DNA of 64,000 nucleotides, from contig BQMJ01000073.1 of the NCBI GenBank assembly GCA_025991245.1, forward strand, positions 1 to 64,000, read 5' to 3'. The notes beneath the pieces are model-generated. The model saw only the letters and a program-made list of their open reading frames with translations, searched no databases and was not told where the DNA came from. This stretch comes from Galdieria partita. Taxonomy: Eukaryota > Rhodophyta > Bangiophyceae > Galdieriales > Galdieriaceae. Below, piece after piece: positions 35,218 to 46,462 of the stretch; positions within the stretch are counted from its first letter, which is position 1, and each line of letters begins with the position of its first letter. The position numbers were made by a program, and so were the translations under genes.

Positions 35218-36042
35218 TTACATGGCCATACTTCTTTCCAACTCTCGAAGTTCTCGTTCTTCATCGTTGAAGTCTTCTTCTTTTTCTTTCGGTATCTCAA
35301 CATGACTGGAAACTGTTTCCCTGACAGTTTTGCCTTTGACTGTACTAGGAACACTTGGCCTTTCAGTTGCCTTTTCTTCTTTTCCTATTTTCTCTTCTGT
35401 TTCAAGCATATAACGGTCTAGGGCTTCACCTTCTAGCTCATCCAATTCTGCTTTGAGTTCATCTTCGTCCAAATAAGTATTTCCAGATAGAGGCTGTGCC
35501 AAAGCTTCCGAAACCATATTTGAATCTTCAACAAGTTCTTGGGTCTCTGCCATAACATCATCAACTTCCTCTACCTTCAACTTTTCGTGCGCCTTCCTCA
35601 ATTGTTTGTTTCCCTTGCGAAAAGCGTCAACGGTTTGTGCACTTGCGTTGGCATTTTCAAGGGTAAGAGCCTAAACCCAAGTCAAACGTGGGTTCTTAAA
35701 AAGGTTCATTGGTTCCTACCTGGACCTCCAAGTTGTATCGGACACTTTCCGTGTTCGCTATTTCCTTCTCGAGGATCTTTTTTCGCTTCAACGCCATAAG
35801 AGCACCTAGTATGTTGAACGGGTCTTCTTCCCAACAAGAATAACCGAATTCCTACCTCTTCTATCCTTCTTCATCAAAAGCATCTTAGCCTTTTGCTCTT
35901 CAGCATCCGCCTTTTTTTGCCATACTTGTTGCTTTCTTTCTAGCAGTTCCATGTGCTCCCTTATATCAGCAATAGTAGGCGCAGGTGAAGGTGGTGTTTC
36001 GTTTTTCGAAACCTTCAACGCCACTTTTTTTAAAAATTGCAT
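35218..36042 (-). CDS. SNF7: ESCRT-III subunit SNF7/CHMP4
   Basis: The main polymer-forming ESCRT-III protein, which acts in endosomal sorting, cytokinesis and membrane repair. Exon 1 (36042-35856) reads MQFLKKVALKVSKNE, then ADIREHMELLERKQQVWQKK, a basic alpha-1/alpha-2 hairpin. Exon 2 (35805-35720) reads GALMALKRKKILEKEIANTE. Exon 3 (35670-35218) has LTLENANASAQTVDAFRKGN, then acidic regulatory helices (EVDDVMAETQELVEDSN, EDELKAELDELEGEAL). The C-terminal segment ERELRELERSMAM is the usual MIM-like end. Introns are about 50 nt. About 240 aa, normal for the family. Confidence 0.92.
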
Positions 36043-36148
36043 AGCAAATGAGAAGTGTGCAGTGCAAGGCCGTCACGAACTGAATCCCCAAACAAAACTC
36101 AAACGGCTTTCATCCAAAATTACACAACTTCCAACGTGGCCAATTTCT

Positions 36149-37747
36149 TCACTGAAATATTCTCTTCAAACGAATCCAAGCAATTGAAATAAAAAAAGCA
36201 AACGCAGAGAATCCTAAAAGACTTGCACTGACAAGATAAAATGCATAAGGATGATCTTCCATGTGAGAAGTTAGATTCATCCCAAACAAACCGGAGCAAA
36301 ATGCACCTGTTCTTGATTATTTCATTCTAAAAAAGATGTTTTCAAAACTTACCAGTGGATAATGATAACATACCAAGATTGAGATAGACTTCTAGGCGTA
36401 AGATACGATTCCTCATAGCATCCAAACGAATTTGAGTGATATTTTCGGTAACACGAACGGTTTGAATGGTCGAGGCTACTTCATTACGCATAGAATCAAT
36501 CTACATGACGTACTTTTCATTAAAATGAAGCCGTAATATAAGATTGATACACACTTGTTTCAAATAGGTTTCAAACATCATCTCAACTTCTTCATGTTGG
36601 TCGACTCGACGACGATGCCCTTCATTCTAACGTCAATATCCAAATCATCAAAAGAATAGCTTATCCTGCCTGTTTCTAGTTTGGTAGTCAAATACATCTC
36701 AGACATGTCTTCATCGCTACGTAATACATCATTCAGTGCAGTATGTGCCTCACGAATTTTAACTTCAAATTCATTCAAGCTGTTTTGCAACGGAAGCAGC
36801 CGATCCAAACACAATCTCACAGTATCAGCTCTGAATAAAAATCAAAACTTCCAATGTTCAAAAAAGTTGAATAAGAACAAACCCTGTGTCATTGGAGCTT
36901 AAGGTGTCTAAAACATTCTCCACAGCAGGTACTAAAGTTCGCAATTGTCGACCCTTCCAATTCTAATCAATAACTCACAGAAATAAAACCTCCATACTTA
37001 CAAGTGAAGTACAAACATCTATCAGAATAGCTTCTAAAGAACGAAACTCAAACGGAAGAGGATGTGAACGATCTCTTATTCGGCTCCTCAACGAAGGAAT
37101 AAAGTTCTGAACCGAGGGATTCGGTGGGTCAAATAGAAGCAGCGAAGTAGCTTGAATAACTGCACGAATATGTTCAAAGTGGACAATCTTCACGTTTTAA
37201 AAGAAAAATGTATTAACGAAGCAGAGAGAATATCGAATTCGAATTCCTACCACTGCATTCTTCCTGGCAAGGAACACCGGAGACTCATTTCTAAAACTTG
37301 GGTCTACTACACGCAAATCACGAAAGTTTAGCTTAAGAAAGGAGGCTATTACCACAAGTCAGCAACGCACAAGACGTCGATGCAGTAGTTACCTAATTCT
37401 GTTTTCTGGACTTGTTTCGAAGCTATGTTTCCGTGGACATCTATTTCTATACAAACAAGCGGAACTGCTGCAATAGCTTCGTTGCGAATTATGCGCTCTC
37501 TTTGTATAGTAATTTCTTCAATGGTTCCACTGAAGCTGTTTCCTCTTCCGTCACCTCGGACCACTGAACAGAACGATTTCCGTTTAGTTGAGACAGTCAT
37601 ATAAAACTGAACATTATCAAAACAAGAAAGCTGTCTCCTGAAGTTTTGATATAATTTAGAATATACAAGTTTATTTGGGTTGAATCTTGTGCACAAGAAA
37701 CTTGCCGACACAAACCCCTGTAGCGTTGTCTTCCATAGACAACTCAT
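36149..37747 (-). CDS. MRS2: MRS2/CorA-type magnesium channel, probably mitochondrial
   Basis: A pentameric Mg2+ channel of the mitochondrial inner membrane or plastid. ATG at 37747. The N-terminus (MSCLWKTTLQGFVSASFLCT, Arg/Lys/Ser-rich afterwards) fits a targeting peptide. Downstream come NFRDLRVVDPSFRNE, VVKIVHFEHIRAVIQA and FEFRSLEAILIDVC, then a long helical region (LNEFEVKIREAHTALNDVL, MRNEVASTIQTVRVTENITQ). The pore motif GMN lies in SGLFGMNLTSHMEDHPYAF, between two membrane helices near the C-terminus (YLVSASLLGFSAFAFFISIA). It ends AWIRLKRIFQ at 36149. About six introns of 45-60 nt. Confidence 0.92.
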
Positions 37748-37826
37748 CGCATTTAATAAGAAATTATATTTCTCATAAAATGTAACGATCGTTCATCGAT
37801 GCTTCCATCCTTCAACATTACAACAT

Positions 37827-38682
37827 CTATAGTTCTTCTAAAGTCGGATTCTCTGTTTCTGGCTGAATAGTCTGCATCTTGGTTATCCTGTTATATGGCA
37901 CAAAACTTCCATATCCTGGTTCGCAATGAAAGTAATAATGTCCCTGATAACTTTTCAGAAAGTCAAAATGTTAACAAAAAGACCCATTTCACACAAAGAG
38001 AAAGATTACCTGCCATCGTTTTTTCCTATAGGTTCGTCAAATTGAACTCCGACAAACTCAGTCTGTAGGTCATTTACAGGAAGCATTCCAATATATCGGA
38101 CAGTTGCTAGGCGGTTATCAGGGCTCACAAAGCACCTATCTCCAATCTTTACTATCCCATTAGAATTTTCAAGCAAAATTTTCAATATTTTTCTTACATG
38201 AATGTTCAAGTTATTACTCAAACTAGATGTCTTGGCTTGAAGCATCTCTTCACGAAACTTTCTTCCACTGACTAAAAGGCTTGTGTAAGCTAAAATAAAA
38301 GGCTAGAAAAGCAAGTTTTACCTTCCCTTTGTGCGTAGCTTGCTTCCGGGACTTGATACTTTGGAACCATATTCGTTTCGTCCTCCTTCCATATGAGGTC
38401 CTCTGAGTTGTCCTCTTCGCGGTGATCGATTATATGCAAACGATATCCATTCCGTATAGGAAGTGAGCCTAGAACAGCCTGTTGATCGTCAACCATTTCT
38501 CCAATCTTCTGGGATCTATCATCGTATACTTCTATCAAGAAGTCGGAATGCAACGTTCCAGTTACGACTTCAAGTTTCTTCTTGACATGTTCTAAAGTCC
38601 ATTCTGGTTGGAAACGTATTTCTCGAAAGACCAGTGGTCTTTTCGAGTGTGACACGTCTAAAACCAAAGTCGATGAGCTCAT
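37827..38682 (-). CDS. TBCB: Tubulin-folding cofactor B (Ubl + CAP-Gly)
   Basis: Binds alpha-tubulin after CCT and with TBCE in the tubulin folding pathway. The ATG at 38682 gives MSSSTLVLDVSHSKRPLVF, the start of the ubiquitin-like domain; an in-frame ATG at 38731 would add a Phe-rich MPKKRARFSFFF stretch that looks like 5' leader. The linker is acidic (DHREEDNSEDLIWKEDE). The C-terminal CAP-Gly domain has VRYIGMLPVNDLQTEFVGVQ, then the GKNDG binding motif, YFHCEPGYGSFVPYNRI and a short acidic tail ending TLEEL at 37827. It lacks the final EEY/F-like residue sometimes seen in this family. At least two introns. Divergent from malate dehydrogenase. Confidence 0.9.
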
Positions 38683-38849
38683 CGAAAAAATTGAAAAGAA
38701 GAAAAATGAAAAACGCGCGCGCTTTTTGGGCATTGAATGGGTCTACATGACTAACACACGTGTTGAGTCTGTCATTTGCAGATACCAACAGCCAATCTGT
38801 CCAGGCTTCTTGATAAGCTTTTCAACGACAACAATGTAATTTCCATAAC

Positions 38850-40155
38850 ATGGAGACTCCAATGAGAGTTACTGTGACTGGTGCAGCTGGTCAAATAGCT
38901 TATTGCTTTTTACCTTTATTGTTACGTGGGGAAGTTTTTGGTAGTCGGCAACCAATCGAGTTGGTGCTTCTTGATGTAGAGGAAGCTCTGTCCACCCTCA
39001 GGGGCGTGATGATGGAAGTGAGTTTTTAAACTTTATCTTGTTGGATAGTTTTTACATAATTTTAGCTGGAAGACGGAGCGTATCCGTTACTTACCTCTAT
39101 TCATTATACCAACAATGTCAGTGAAGCTTTTGTTGAAAGTGATGTTGCAGTTCTTCTCGGTGCATTCCCTAGGAAACTTGGGATGGAAAGAAGAGATCTG
39201 CTTCAAAAGAATGCAGGTTAGCAGTCGCTCCGAATTTTAGGCGTTCCCTTACAACGTCAAAGTTATCTTTAAGGAACAAGGTGAAGCAATTAACAAGCAC
39301 GCGAAGAGAAGTGTTCGTATTCTTGTGATTGGAAATCCTGCGAACACAAATGCTGCTGTATTGGCACATTTCGCTTCTGATATCGACAAGAAACAAATAA
39401 CTGCACTGTCTCGCTTGGACCAAAATAGAGCAACTAGTTTTATCGCCAAGAAGCTCAAGGTATGTAGACCTTAGCCATGTAAATCTTATCTGAAAATAAA
39501 TAAAAGGTATCACCTGAGGATGTCAAAAATATATTTGTATGGGGCAATCACTCCAATACACAGTATCCAGATTTATTCAATGGAGTGACAGATGGAGGTA
39601 AGAATGGTTACTATTTGAAAAGGATCATTCTGTGTTACAATATCTTATGCTACCATTCATACTAGGACCTTTACCAGACTGGTTGCAAGATGAAACTTTT
39701 TTACGCAATGAGTTTATTCCGACTATTCAGGAAAGAGGGGCTGCTGTGATAAAGGCCCGAAAACTTTCAAGTGCAATGTCTGCAGCAAAAGCTGTTGTGG
39801 ATCACTTGCGGGATTGGTTCATCGGTACTCAAGACATAGTCAATATGATAGTGTGTGCTGATGGTTCCTATGGTCAGTAATGACGATGTTTTTAAGCACT
39901 TGACGAACGCATGTGTTCTTTAGGTATCAAGAAAGGGATATTTTTCTCATTTCCTTGTTATTGTTATGGAAATGGCAGTTTTGAAATAGTTCCTCACTTT
40001 CCATGGACTCCATTTGGCGATCCGTACATAGAAAAGACAAAGAAAGAATTAAATGCAGAATGGGTATATTGACTGTATTCAGCAGACAATTTTGTATTGA
40101 ATTGAGTTTGTAGGAGCAAGCGTTTGCTGCATTATTGCCTAAATCAAGTTTGTAA
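38850..40155 (+). CDS. MDH: NAD-dependent malate dehydrogenase, cytosolic type
   Basis: Interconverts malate and oxaloacetate. ATG at 38850: [20 protein letters not shown], the Rossmann motif with no targeting peptide. Further hallmarks: [35 protein letters not shown] (active-site loop Arg), [23 protein letters not shown] and [11 protein letters not shown] with the catalytic His. RDWFIGT and [12 protein letters not shown] follow. The sequence ends ALLPKSSL at 40155. Seven exons with introns of roughly 40-55 nt. It is the cytosolic/plant-cytosol class rather than the bacterial-like mitochondrial class. Looks intact. Confidence 0.92.
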
Positions 40156-40387
40156 CAAATGAAATCCAAAAAATTTTTCAAAAGTTTGAGTAAAGCAAGA
40201 TTTTTACCGTTTTTCGTGTTTTTTTGCTTACTGGATTTCTTGCAATTTTTCTTCAAGCGTCCTTTGCGCCTGTCTTTCAACTTCCCAAAATCCACACTTC
40301 ATACGATTTCTTTGAAAAAAGATTTGGTTTAGTAACTGAAGTTCCAAAAAAGTTTTAACAGAGAGTGCTTAACAAAAAATAATGAAT

Positions 40388-40460
40388 TGGACGCAACGGG
40401 TATCGATCCCGTGACCTCTCGCATGCTAAGCGAGCACTCTACCATCTGAGCTATGCGCCC
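40388..40460 (-). tRNA. tRNA-Ala (AGC)
   Basis: 73 nt on the minus strand, no intron. It starts GGGCGCATAGCTCAGATGG and ends CCCGTTGCGTCCA. The acceptor stem pairs GGGCGCA with TGCGTCC and contains the G3:U70 wobble pair that marks alanine. The anticodon loop is CTTAGCATG with anticodon AGC; the T loop is GGATCGATACC with TTC replaced by ATC in the usual eukaryotic manner. No CCA is encoded. It lies between malate dehydrogenase and the NCA1-like gene. Confidence 0.96.
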
Positions 40461-40523
40461 TTCTTACTTCATAGAGTAATTTCACGCTATTTCAAGATGT
40501 CATGTTTCTTCATTAGACACACT

Positions 40524-41569
40524 TTATTTACCTAAAATAGACTCAACTGAGTTATTCACATATTCTAGTACCTTCTGGTCTCTTTCACTAAGGTCTGACC
40601 AATCCAGTGGCGTGAGAGAGTCAACTAACTTTTGGGCCTCACTAGCACGTTTCCTAGCCGCTAAATTTAACTTGTCTGCCAATTTCGCCAGTAACAAGGC
40701 TTTTTGTAAGCTCATGGACGTATCTTCACCAGATACGAACTTCGACAACTGTTCTTTCAGAACAACAGACCTTGAATAATGACTGACGGCAAGGTCATCA
40801 TTTTCAAGCAGCGCATAGATATCACCAGCCTTTCCATGGGAGGTTGATAAAATGCCAATCACTTCCTGTCCATATACAAGTTCTCCTGTTGACAATGTTT
40901 CCTCTAACAGGCAACAAGCTTGCTCAGCGTACTGAGCTGCTTTTTCAAGTTCATTTTCGCTGAGTCTAACAAACGAGTCAGTGAAAAAAAGTCGGATAAA
41001 GACAGCACCTACAAGATATCGCTTATTTTACCTAGAATAATGGACCTCTGATTGACACATTTCTGTTCTGTTTTATCTTTCAATTCCGACTCTGCTTGTT
41101 GCAGTCTCATTAGAGCACTAGCAGAGTTAGCACCCTTTAGTGCCTTCAAAGATTGGTAGAGTAAAAAAGTAGTCCTTTTTAAAAGCAAATCAATTTCGCT
41201 TTCTATTTGAGCACTGCAAGTTTGGTCACTTTGCAATAACTCTATGTTATGACTATGTGCCCGAATGAAAGATTCAACATCTGAGTCCACATCTGCTGCA
41301 GTTGCAAATTCTACAATATCTGCAGCACAAAGGAGACAGTCTTTTACTTTAAGACTGCATATCTTGCAATAACAGTGTCCACAGGGTGCTGCTCGCTGAG
41401 CTTCATAAAGCAAGGCACGACAAACCGGGCAGCACAGAGGAGCTATTGCATTTTCCCAGTCGTTCTTCGTCGCTCTTCTACCAAAACCAAAAGGACACTC
41501 AACAGTCTGGTTTGTTCCATCAGAAGTTGGCAGTCTAGGACAAGAATCTACATTCTCAGGAAATGCCAT
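40524..41569 (-). CDS. NCA1: NCA1-like RING + TPR protein (catalase chaperone type)
   Basis: In Arabidopsis, NCA1 keeps catalase active and folded. Start ATG at 41569 (MAFPENVDSCPRLPTSDGTN). Then comes the subfamily word ECPFGFGRR, a RING-like zinc finger (CCPVCRALLYEAQRAAPCGH, CYCKIC, CLLCAAD), and a helical TPR-like C-terminal region (LSENELEKAAQYAEQACCLL, KAGDIYALLENDDLAVSHYS). One intron of about 47 nt joins KISDIL to LSENELEKA. About 333 aa, somewhat shorter than the plant protein because the CPFSKAARP repeats at the N-terminus are mostly missing. The assignment rests on RING spacing plus the CPFG motif. Confidence 0.72.
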
Positions 41570-41588
41570 ATTCCAGATTGCCAAGGGA
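41570..41588. promoter_or_regulatory. 19-bp divergent gap shared by NCA1-like and PRP28
   Basis: Only 19 bases separate the two start codons. Promoters and 5' leaders of each gene must therefore overlap the coding region of the other, or the true starts differ. No TATA-like element is present in the gap itself. Confidence 0.5.
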
Positions 41589-43926
41589 ATGAAAAGTCGT
41601 CATCAGACATCACCAAGGCATAGTAGAAGAAGAGAACGTTCTGTTCCTTCTCGAAGAGATTCTAATGTTTATGCCAAACGCAGTAAAAGACACATTCGTT
41701 CCGAAGTCATTGAAGAAGAAACTGACCAGAAGGCAAAGGAGGATTGCGCTGAAAGTCACCGTAGTTCTCAAAGTAACACCACTTTGGAGAATTCCTCGTT
41801 TTGGGAAAAGAATCAGCTTTATAGGAATCAAGTTGCGTCCGATGATACACAGTTGAAAAAGACAAGGCGGGAACCCATCTCGTTAGAGGATATTATGAAA
41901 AAGAAGAAAGAAGAAGAAGAAGAAGCGCAGAAGCCTCGTTTTATCTCCAAAAGTGAACGAGAAAAACAAGCTTTGGAAAGGCTTCATGAAAGGAGAAAGA
42001 CTATGGAATCTATGAAGATGGAAGGTGCCCAACTTCGTAGCAACTCTGTACCTCTTGTAGACTCACAACGAGCTATAAGCAAAAGTCAGAGTTATGCTAA
42101 TCAGAAGACTGATGAAGAGTCAATTCGTTTGAAAGAACTTCTTAGAAAACATTATATGAAGGAAAAGGATACAAAGTCACGTCTAACAAAGCCGAGCGAA
42201 AGATTTCGTTTTCGTTTTGAGTGGGACAATTCGGAAGATACTTTGAACACTGAAGGATACACTGATCTTTCTTCTTTTGAAGTCCCCCTCTTGTTTGGTA
42301 GAGGACATCGGGGAGGAATGGATCCTACTTCCACTACTTCAGAGTCTCCTGTTAAGCGAGTTGGCAAATCGAAGGAATTCGGCTTGGAAAGTTCATCAGA
42401 TAGAAGAATGGACATGACTCTTGAAGATCCTGTACATCGTCGACATAAAAAAGACATGAGGCACTGGTCAGAAAAGCCAAGAGAAGAAATGACGGAGCGT
42501 GACTGGAGAATCTTTCGTGAGGATCACAGCATAGCTTATCGTGGTGGAAGAGCTCCTTTTCCAGTATGTTTTATTCATTATTTGACTTGTTTCAACTGAT
42601 AAACTTGCTAGGCACGAAATTGGGAAGAAACTGGTTTGCCTCGCGTTCTTCTGGACTCTGTTAGACATATTGCAAAGTATAAGCAACCGACACCCATACA
42701 AATGGCTGCTATTCCAATAGGATTAGCAAAACGTGATATGATAGGACTTGCTGAAACAGGAAGTGGCAAAACTGCTGCTTTTGTTCTTCCTATGTTGGTT
42801 TATATAAGTCAACGTCCTCCAATGACACCTGCAAACGCTGCACAGGGTCCATATGCAGTCATTTTGGCACCGACAAGAGAATTGGCTCAACAAATTGAGG
42901 AAGAAACTCGAAAGTTTGCAGAACCTCTTGGATATCGAGTTTGTTCTGTTGTTGGAGGAGTTTCCATAGAAGAACAGGGAATGAAGCTAAGAGAAGGCGT
43001 TGAGATTGTCATAGCCACTCCCGGAAGAATGATTGATTGCCTTGAACGAAGATACTGTGTTCTAAACCAATGTGACTATGTTGTGTTGGATGAAGCCGAT
43101 AGAATGATTGATATGGGCTTTGAGCCTCAGGTGCAAGGAGTTTTGGATGCTATGCCTTCTTCTCACTTGAAACCGGAACTTGAGGAAGAGTTTATGGAAC
43201 TAGAGTCTTTGGATACTTTATATCGTCAAACATTTATGTTTTCAGCAACAATGCCTCCAGCTGTAGAAAGATTGGCGAGAAAATTTTTGCGCAATCCTAT
43301 AATAGTTGCAGTTGGAGACATTGGAAAAGGAGCAGAATTGGTACAGCAAAGGGTTGAATATGTTCCAAACGAGACGAAGAAAAGGTTGCGATTCTTTGAA
43401 ATCGTTGGAAGTGCAGAACCACCTATTTTAGTATTTCTCAACACGAAGAGAGGCTGTGATACCTTGGTCCGTGCAATAGAAACTGAAAGTGGTCTAGACA
43501 TTCGAGCAACAGTAATACACTCTGGGAAATCTCAAGAGTTGAGAGAAGAACACTTGGAAGGTTTCAAACAAGGTAAATATGATATGTTGGTTGCCACAGA
43601 TGTCCTAGGAAGAGGAATCGATATTAAAGGAGTCAATCTTGTGATAAATTATGAAATGCCAAACAAGTAAGTTGAACTTTTCTATGTAATTCGGAATTGC
43701 TTTGTTCATAGTGAATAGAATAGAGAATTATACGCATCGAATAGGTAGAACAGGCAGAGCTGGAAGAGAGGGATTGGCGATTTCTCTTGTGACTCCAGCA
43801 GATTCGGAAATTTTTTATGACTTGAAGCTTCAACTGGAAAAAGTTGGAGCGAAAGTTCCACCAGAAATAGCCAACCATGAGTCTGTCAAAAGCAAAAGTC
43901 AAGGATTCGGAATCATTCGGGATTAA
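41589..43926 (+). CDS. PRP28: Pre-mRNA splicing DEAD-box helicase PRP28 (DDX23)
   Basis: Displaces U1 from the 5' splice site during spliceosome activation. About 745 aa. The N-terminus is RS/basic-charged ([20 protein letters not shown]). It carries the family-specific segment [12 protein letters not shown] and [20 protein letters not shown]. The helicase core follows: Q motif ([12 protein letters not shown]), AETGSGKT at about residue 372, [24 protein letters not shown] ([12 protein letters not shown]), [20 protein letters not shown] and [11 protein letters not shown]. Introns at 42564-42611 and 43667-43718; the second must use the downstream GAATAG acceptor to avoid a stop. Intact. Confidence 0.95.
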
Positions 43927-43986
43927 AGCAACTCATTTGCGACATACAACTATTCGAATGCTTGTTTATTACTCGCTTCAAAAAGA

Positions 43987-44807
43987 TTACTTCTTAGGAC
44001 TGCTCATATGAGCCTTTCTTGCTTCCTTTTGCTCTTTACGACGTTGTATCAAAAGCTTCGCATACTCTGCAGCCTCACGCTTGGACTTTTCTTGAGCTCT
44101 CTTTTTCAGCAACTTTTGTCTTCTCTTTCTTTGCAATCGAACGGGAGTTACCAAACGTTGGATCTTGGGTGCCTTTGAATAAGGCTTTGCTCCTTCTTTC
44201 TTGGGAGTAATCTCTCTTCGGATTACATATTTCCTGACGTCGTCTTCCTTGGAAAGATTAAAGAGCTTACGAATTTTACTCGCTCTCTTAGGACCAAGTC
44301 GTCTTGGAATAGTTTTGTCGGTCAATCCAGGAATGTCCTACAAAGATTGTTTCAGCTACTGGAAATAACCTTTCTAGACATTTTATAAATCTATACCTCT
44401 TCTCCCTTTCGTAAGATGATGATATTCAACACTGCAATATCCGGGGATACAATGCAGCCTCGAACACTCTTTCGTCTTCGTTCACCGTCTCTCATTCCAT
44501 AACCTCGGCAACCTGAGTCTCCTTTTTTCAATAAGAGTCTTACACGACCTGTCGTTAAGACTCCTTGTTTCATGGCAAATCCCTCCTTGTCTTGTCCACC
44601 CATGATCTTAAAAATATAGCCTTTAAATTCGTCTCCAAGAGCATCGCCCGGAACTTCCTGCGCTAGTCGTTTGTCGTAAAAAGCTCGTAATTTTCTCTCA
44701 TCGTCTACTTCTATTTGCTTCTGACAACCAGTAGCAGGGTTTGCTATATTCAACTATAATAATAAGTTTTGTTCAACTTTCACGTAAGAGCTCGCACTTA
44801 CTTTCAT
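43987..44807 (-). CDS. RPS6: 40S ribosomal protein S6
   Basis: eS6, a small-subunit protein and TOR/S6K target in many eukaryotes. The first exon is only ATGAAA (44807-44802), then a 48-nt intron, then [76 protein letters not shown] and the third exon [20 protein letters not shown]. The C-terminus is basic ([20 protein letters not shown]) and ends AHMSSPKK, a short version of the Ser-rich phosphorylation tail. Convergent with PRP28 (60 bp apart) and divergent from the ADP/ATP carrier. Confidence 0.95.
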
Positions 44808-44904
44808 ACTAATTGTTCAAAGGGCACCAGACGACTCGTGCAAGAAGAAATGCGACGTCGACGAATTGAACAATTTGAGAAATTTGTAAACGACGTGAAA
44901 CTCG
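44808..44904. promoter_or_regulatory. 97-bp divergent promoter of RPS6 and the ADP/ATP carrier
   Basis: Two highly expressed housekeeping genes start from opposite ends of this 97-bp interval, so it should hold a bidirectional promoter. The sequence includes TTTGTAAACGACGTGAAA and a GCGACGTCGACG palindrome-like patch. No TATA box is evident. Confidence 0.5.
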
Positions 44905-45890
44905 ATGACATCTTCAGTACAAACATCGCAAACTTTACAGTCTTCTTCTGAAACCAAGTTTAAGTCTTTTGTGAAAGACTTAATTTTTGGTGGTACGGCT
45001 GGTGGTATTTCCAAAACTGTTGTTGCACCACTTGAAAGGGTAAAGTTGTTGTTGCAGGTTCAGGCCTCCAACGTTCAAATTCCTGAAGAGAAACGCTATA
45101 AAGGCATATTAGATTGCATTCGAAGAGTTCCGAAAGAACAGGGCTTCATTTCCTTTTGGAGAGGCAATATGGCGAATGTGTTGCGATATTTTCCTACACA
45201 AGGGCTCAATTTTGCTTTTAAGGATAAATATCGTGAACTTTTTCTGGAAGGAGTGAACAAAGATACTCAATTCTGGCGTTATTTTGCAGGAAATTTGGCT
45301 GCAGGTGGAGCTGCAGGTGCAACTTCCCTCTTCGTTGTATATCCTATGGACTTTGCCAGGACGCGTATGGGCGTTGATGTTGGAAGAGGTGAAAGCCGCT
45401 TATATACTGGAATTATAGATTGCATTGCCAAAACAGCAAAAAGTGTGAGTCACTGAAGCTTTTTGAGTTACTTTTCTGAGAAAACTTGTAGGATGGGGTT
45501 TTTGGATTGTACAGAGGTTTTAATGTCTCGCTGATTGGAATCATTGTGTATCGAGCCGCTTACTTTGGAGGTTTTGACACTGCCAAGTCATTTTTGCTAA
45601 CTGGAAAATTGGAACATAATATATTCCTGTCTTGGCTCATTGCTCAAACTGTAACTACTGCTGCCGAAGTGGTTTCATATCCTTTTGACACTGTGCGCCG
45701 TCACATGATGATGCAAGCAGGACTACCCGTTGAGCAAAGAAGGTTTCGTAGTTCTTGGGATTGTACCAAAAAGATTCTTGTTGAAGAAGGTTGGAAGTCA
45801 TTCTTCAAAGGAAACTGGTCAAATATTCTTCGTGGAGCAGGAGGAGCATTGGTCTTGGTAATTTATGATGAGTTTAAGCGTTACTTGTAA
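44905..45890 (+). CDS. AAC: Mitochondrial ADP/ATP carrier
   Basis: An inner-membrane exchanger of ADP for ATP, SLC25 family. The ATG at 44905 gives [18 protein letters not shown], a short N-terminal extension. Three carrier repeats with PX(D/E)XX(K/R)-type motifs: [30 protein letters not shown] and [26 protein letters not shown] and [20 protein letters not shown] are carrier-typical. One intron (45445-45491, GTGAGT...TTGTAG). About 312 aa. The nucleotide-carrier signature is normally RRRMMM; here it reads RRHMMM, an Arg-to-His change in the substrate signature. Everything else looks functional. Confidence 0.93.
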
Positions 45891-46462
45891 TATGTTCCTT
45901 AATATATATATATATATGAATATATATGATATATGTACAGCAACTAGTAGCTTTGCATGTTTTATGGTTTTTAGTTGTTTTAGTTGCTGTAAATATATGT
46001 TAGGAATAAGACCTCTAGCATTGAAACAAGATGTGCTGGTTAATAATGACCATATCATGGATATTTAGTACTCAGTTTCGGTGCTAGTTGTCTTTAGTTG
46101 TTGTTTTCTCTTTCTATTATGAACAGCCACTAATTTAAGTTAGGGACTGTTTAATAAAATTTGCTTTGTTTTATTTGTCTGCTATACAACATATTTGTTC
46201 ATTCTTGTAAGTAGTTGCGTATCCGATATTGTGCTTTGGAGCAATTTTTAAGATTGAACTTTTGTTGTTCTATTCTTTGGAGTGTCTTTGCATTTCGATA
46301 CAACGATCGTCATTCACTTGGAATTTCACTCTGAACATTTCGAAACTCAATTTCTCTCCAAAACTTTTATAACTTTCTACTCTTTTCTCTCTCTATTCAA
46401 CTAAACAACAAAACACTCAACCCAAAATAAGAAGGAACGAAATTCTTCCATTTCACATCTTC
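45891..46462. other. Spacer between two convergent genes
   Basis: The 3' regions of the ADP/ATP carrier (plus) and formate dehydrogenase (minus). It contains short AT microsatellite sequence at about 45903-45935 and AATAAA-like poly(A) words at about 46154. No gene seen. Confidence 0.6.

Noticed and set aside
38683-38733. N-terminal extension of tubulin cofactor B (MPKKRARFSFFF)
   Set aside because: The Ubl domain begins at the downstream ATG (38682); the extension looks like 5' leader.
39927-40295. 122-residue Lys/Asn-rich minus-strand open frame
   Set aside because: Overlaps the final exons of malate dehydrogenase and has low-complexity composition. A 24-codon frame beginning MKCGFWEVERQAQRTLEEKL in the same spacer looked better but is too short to support.
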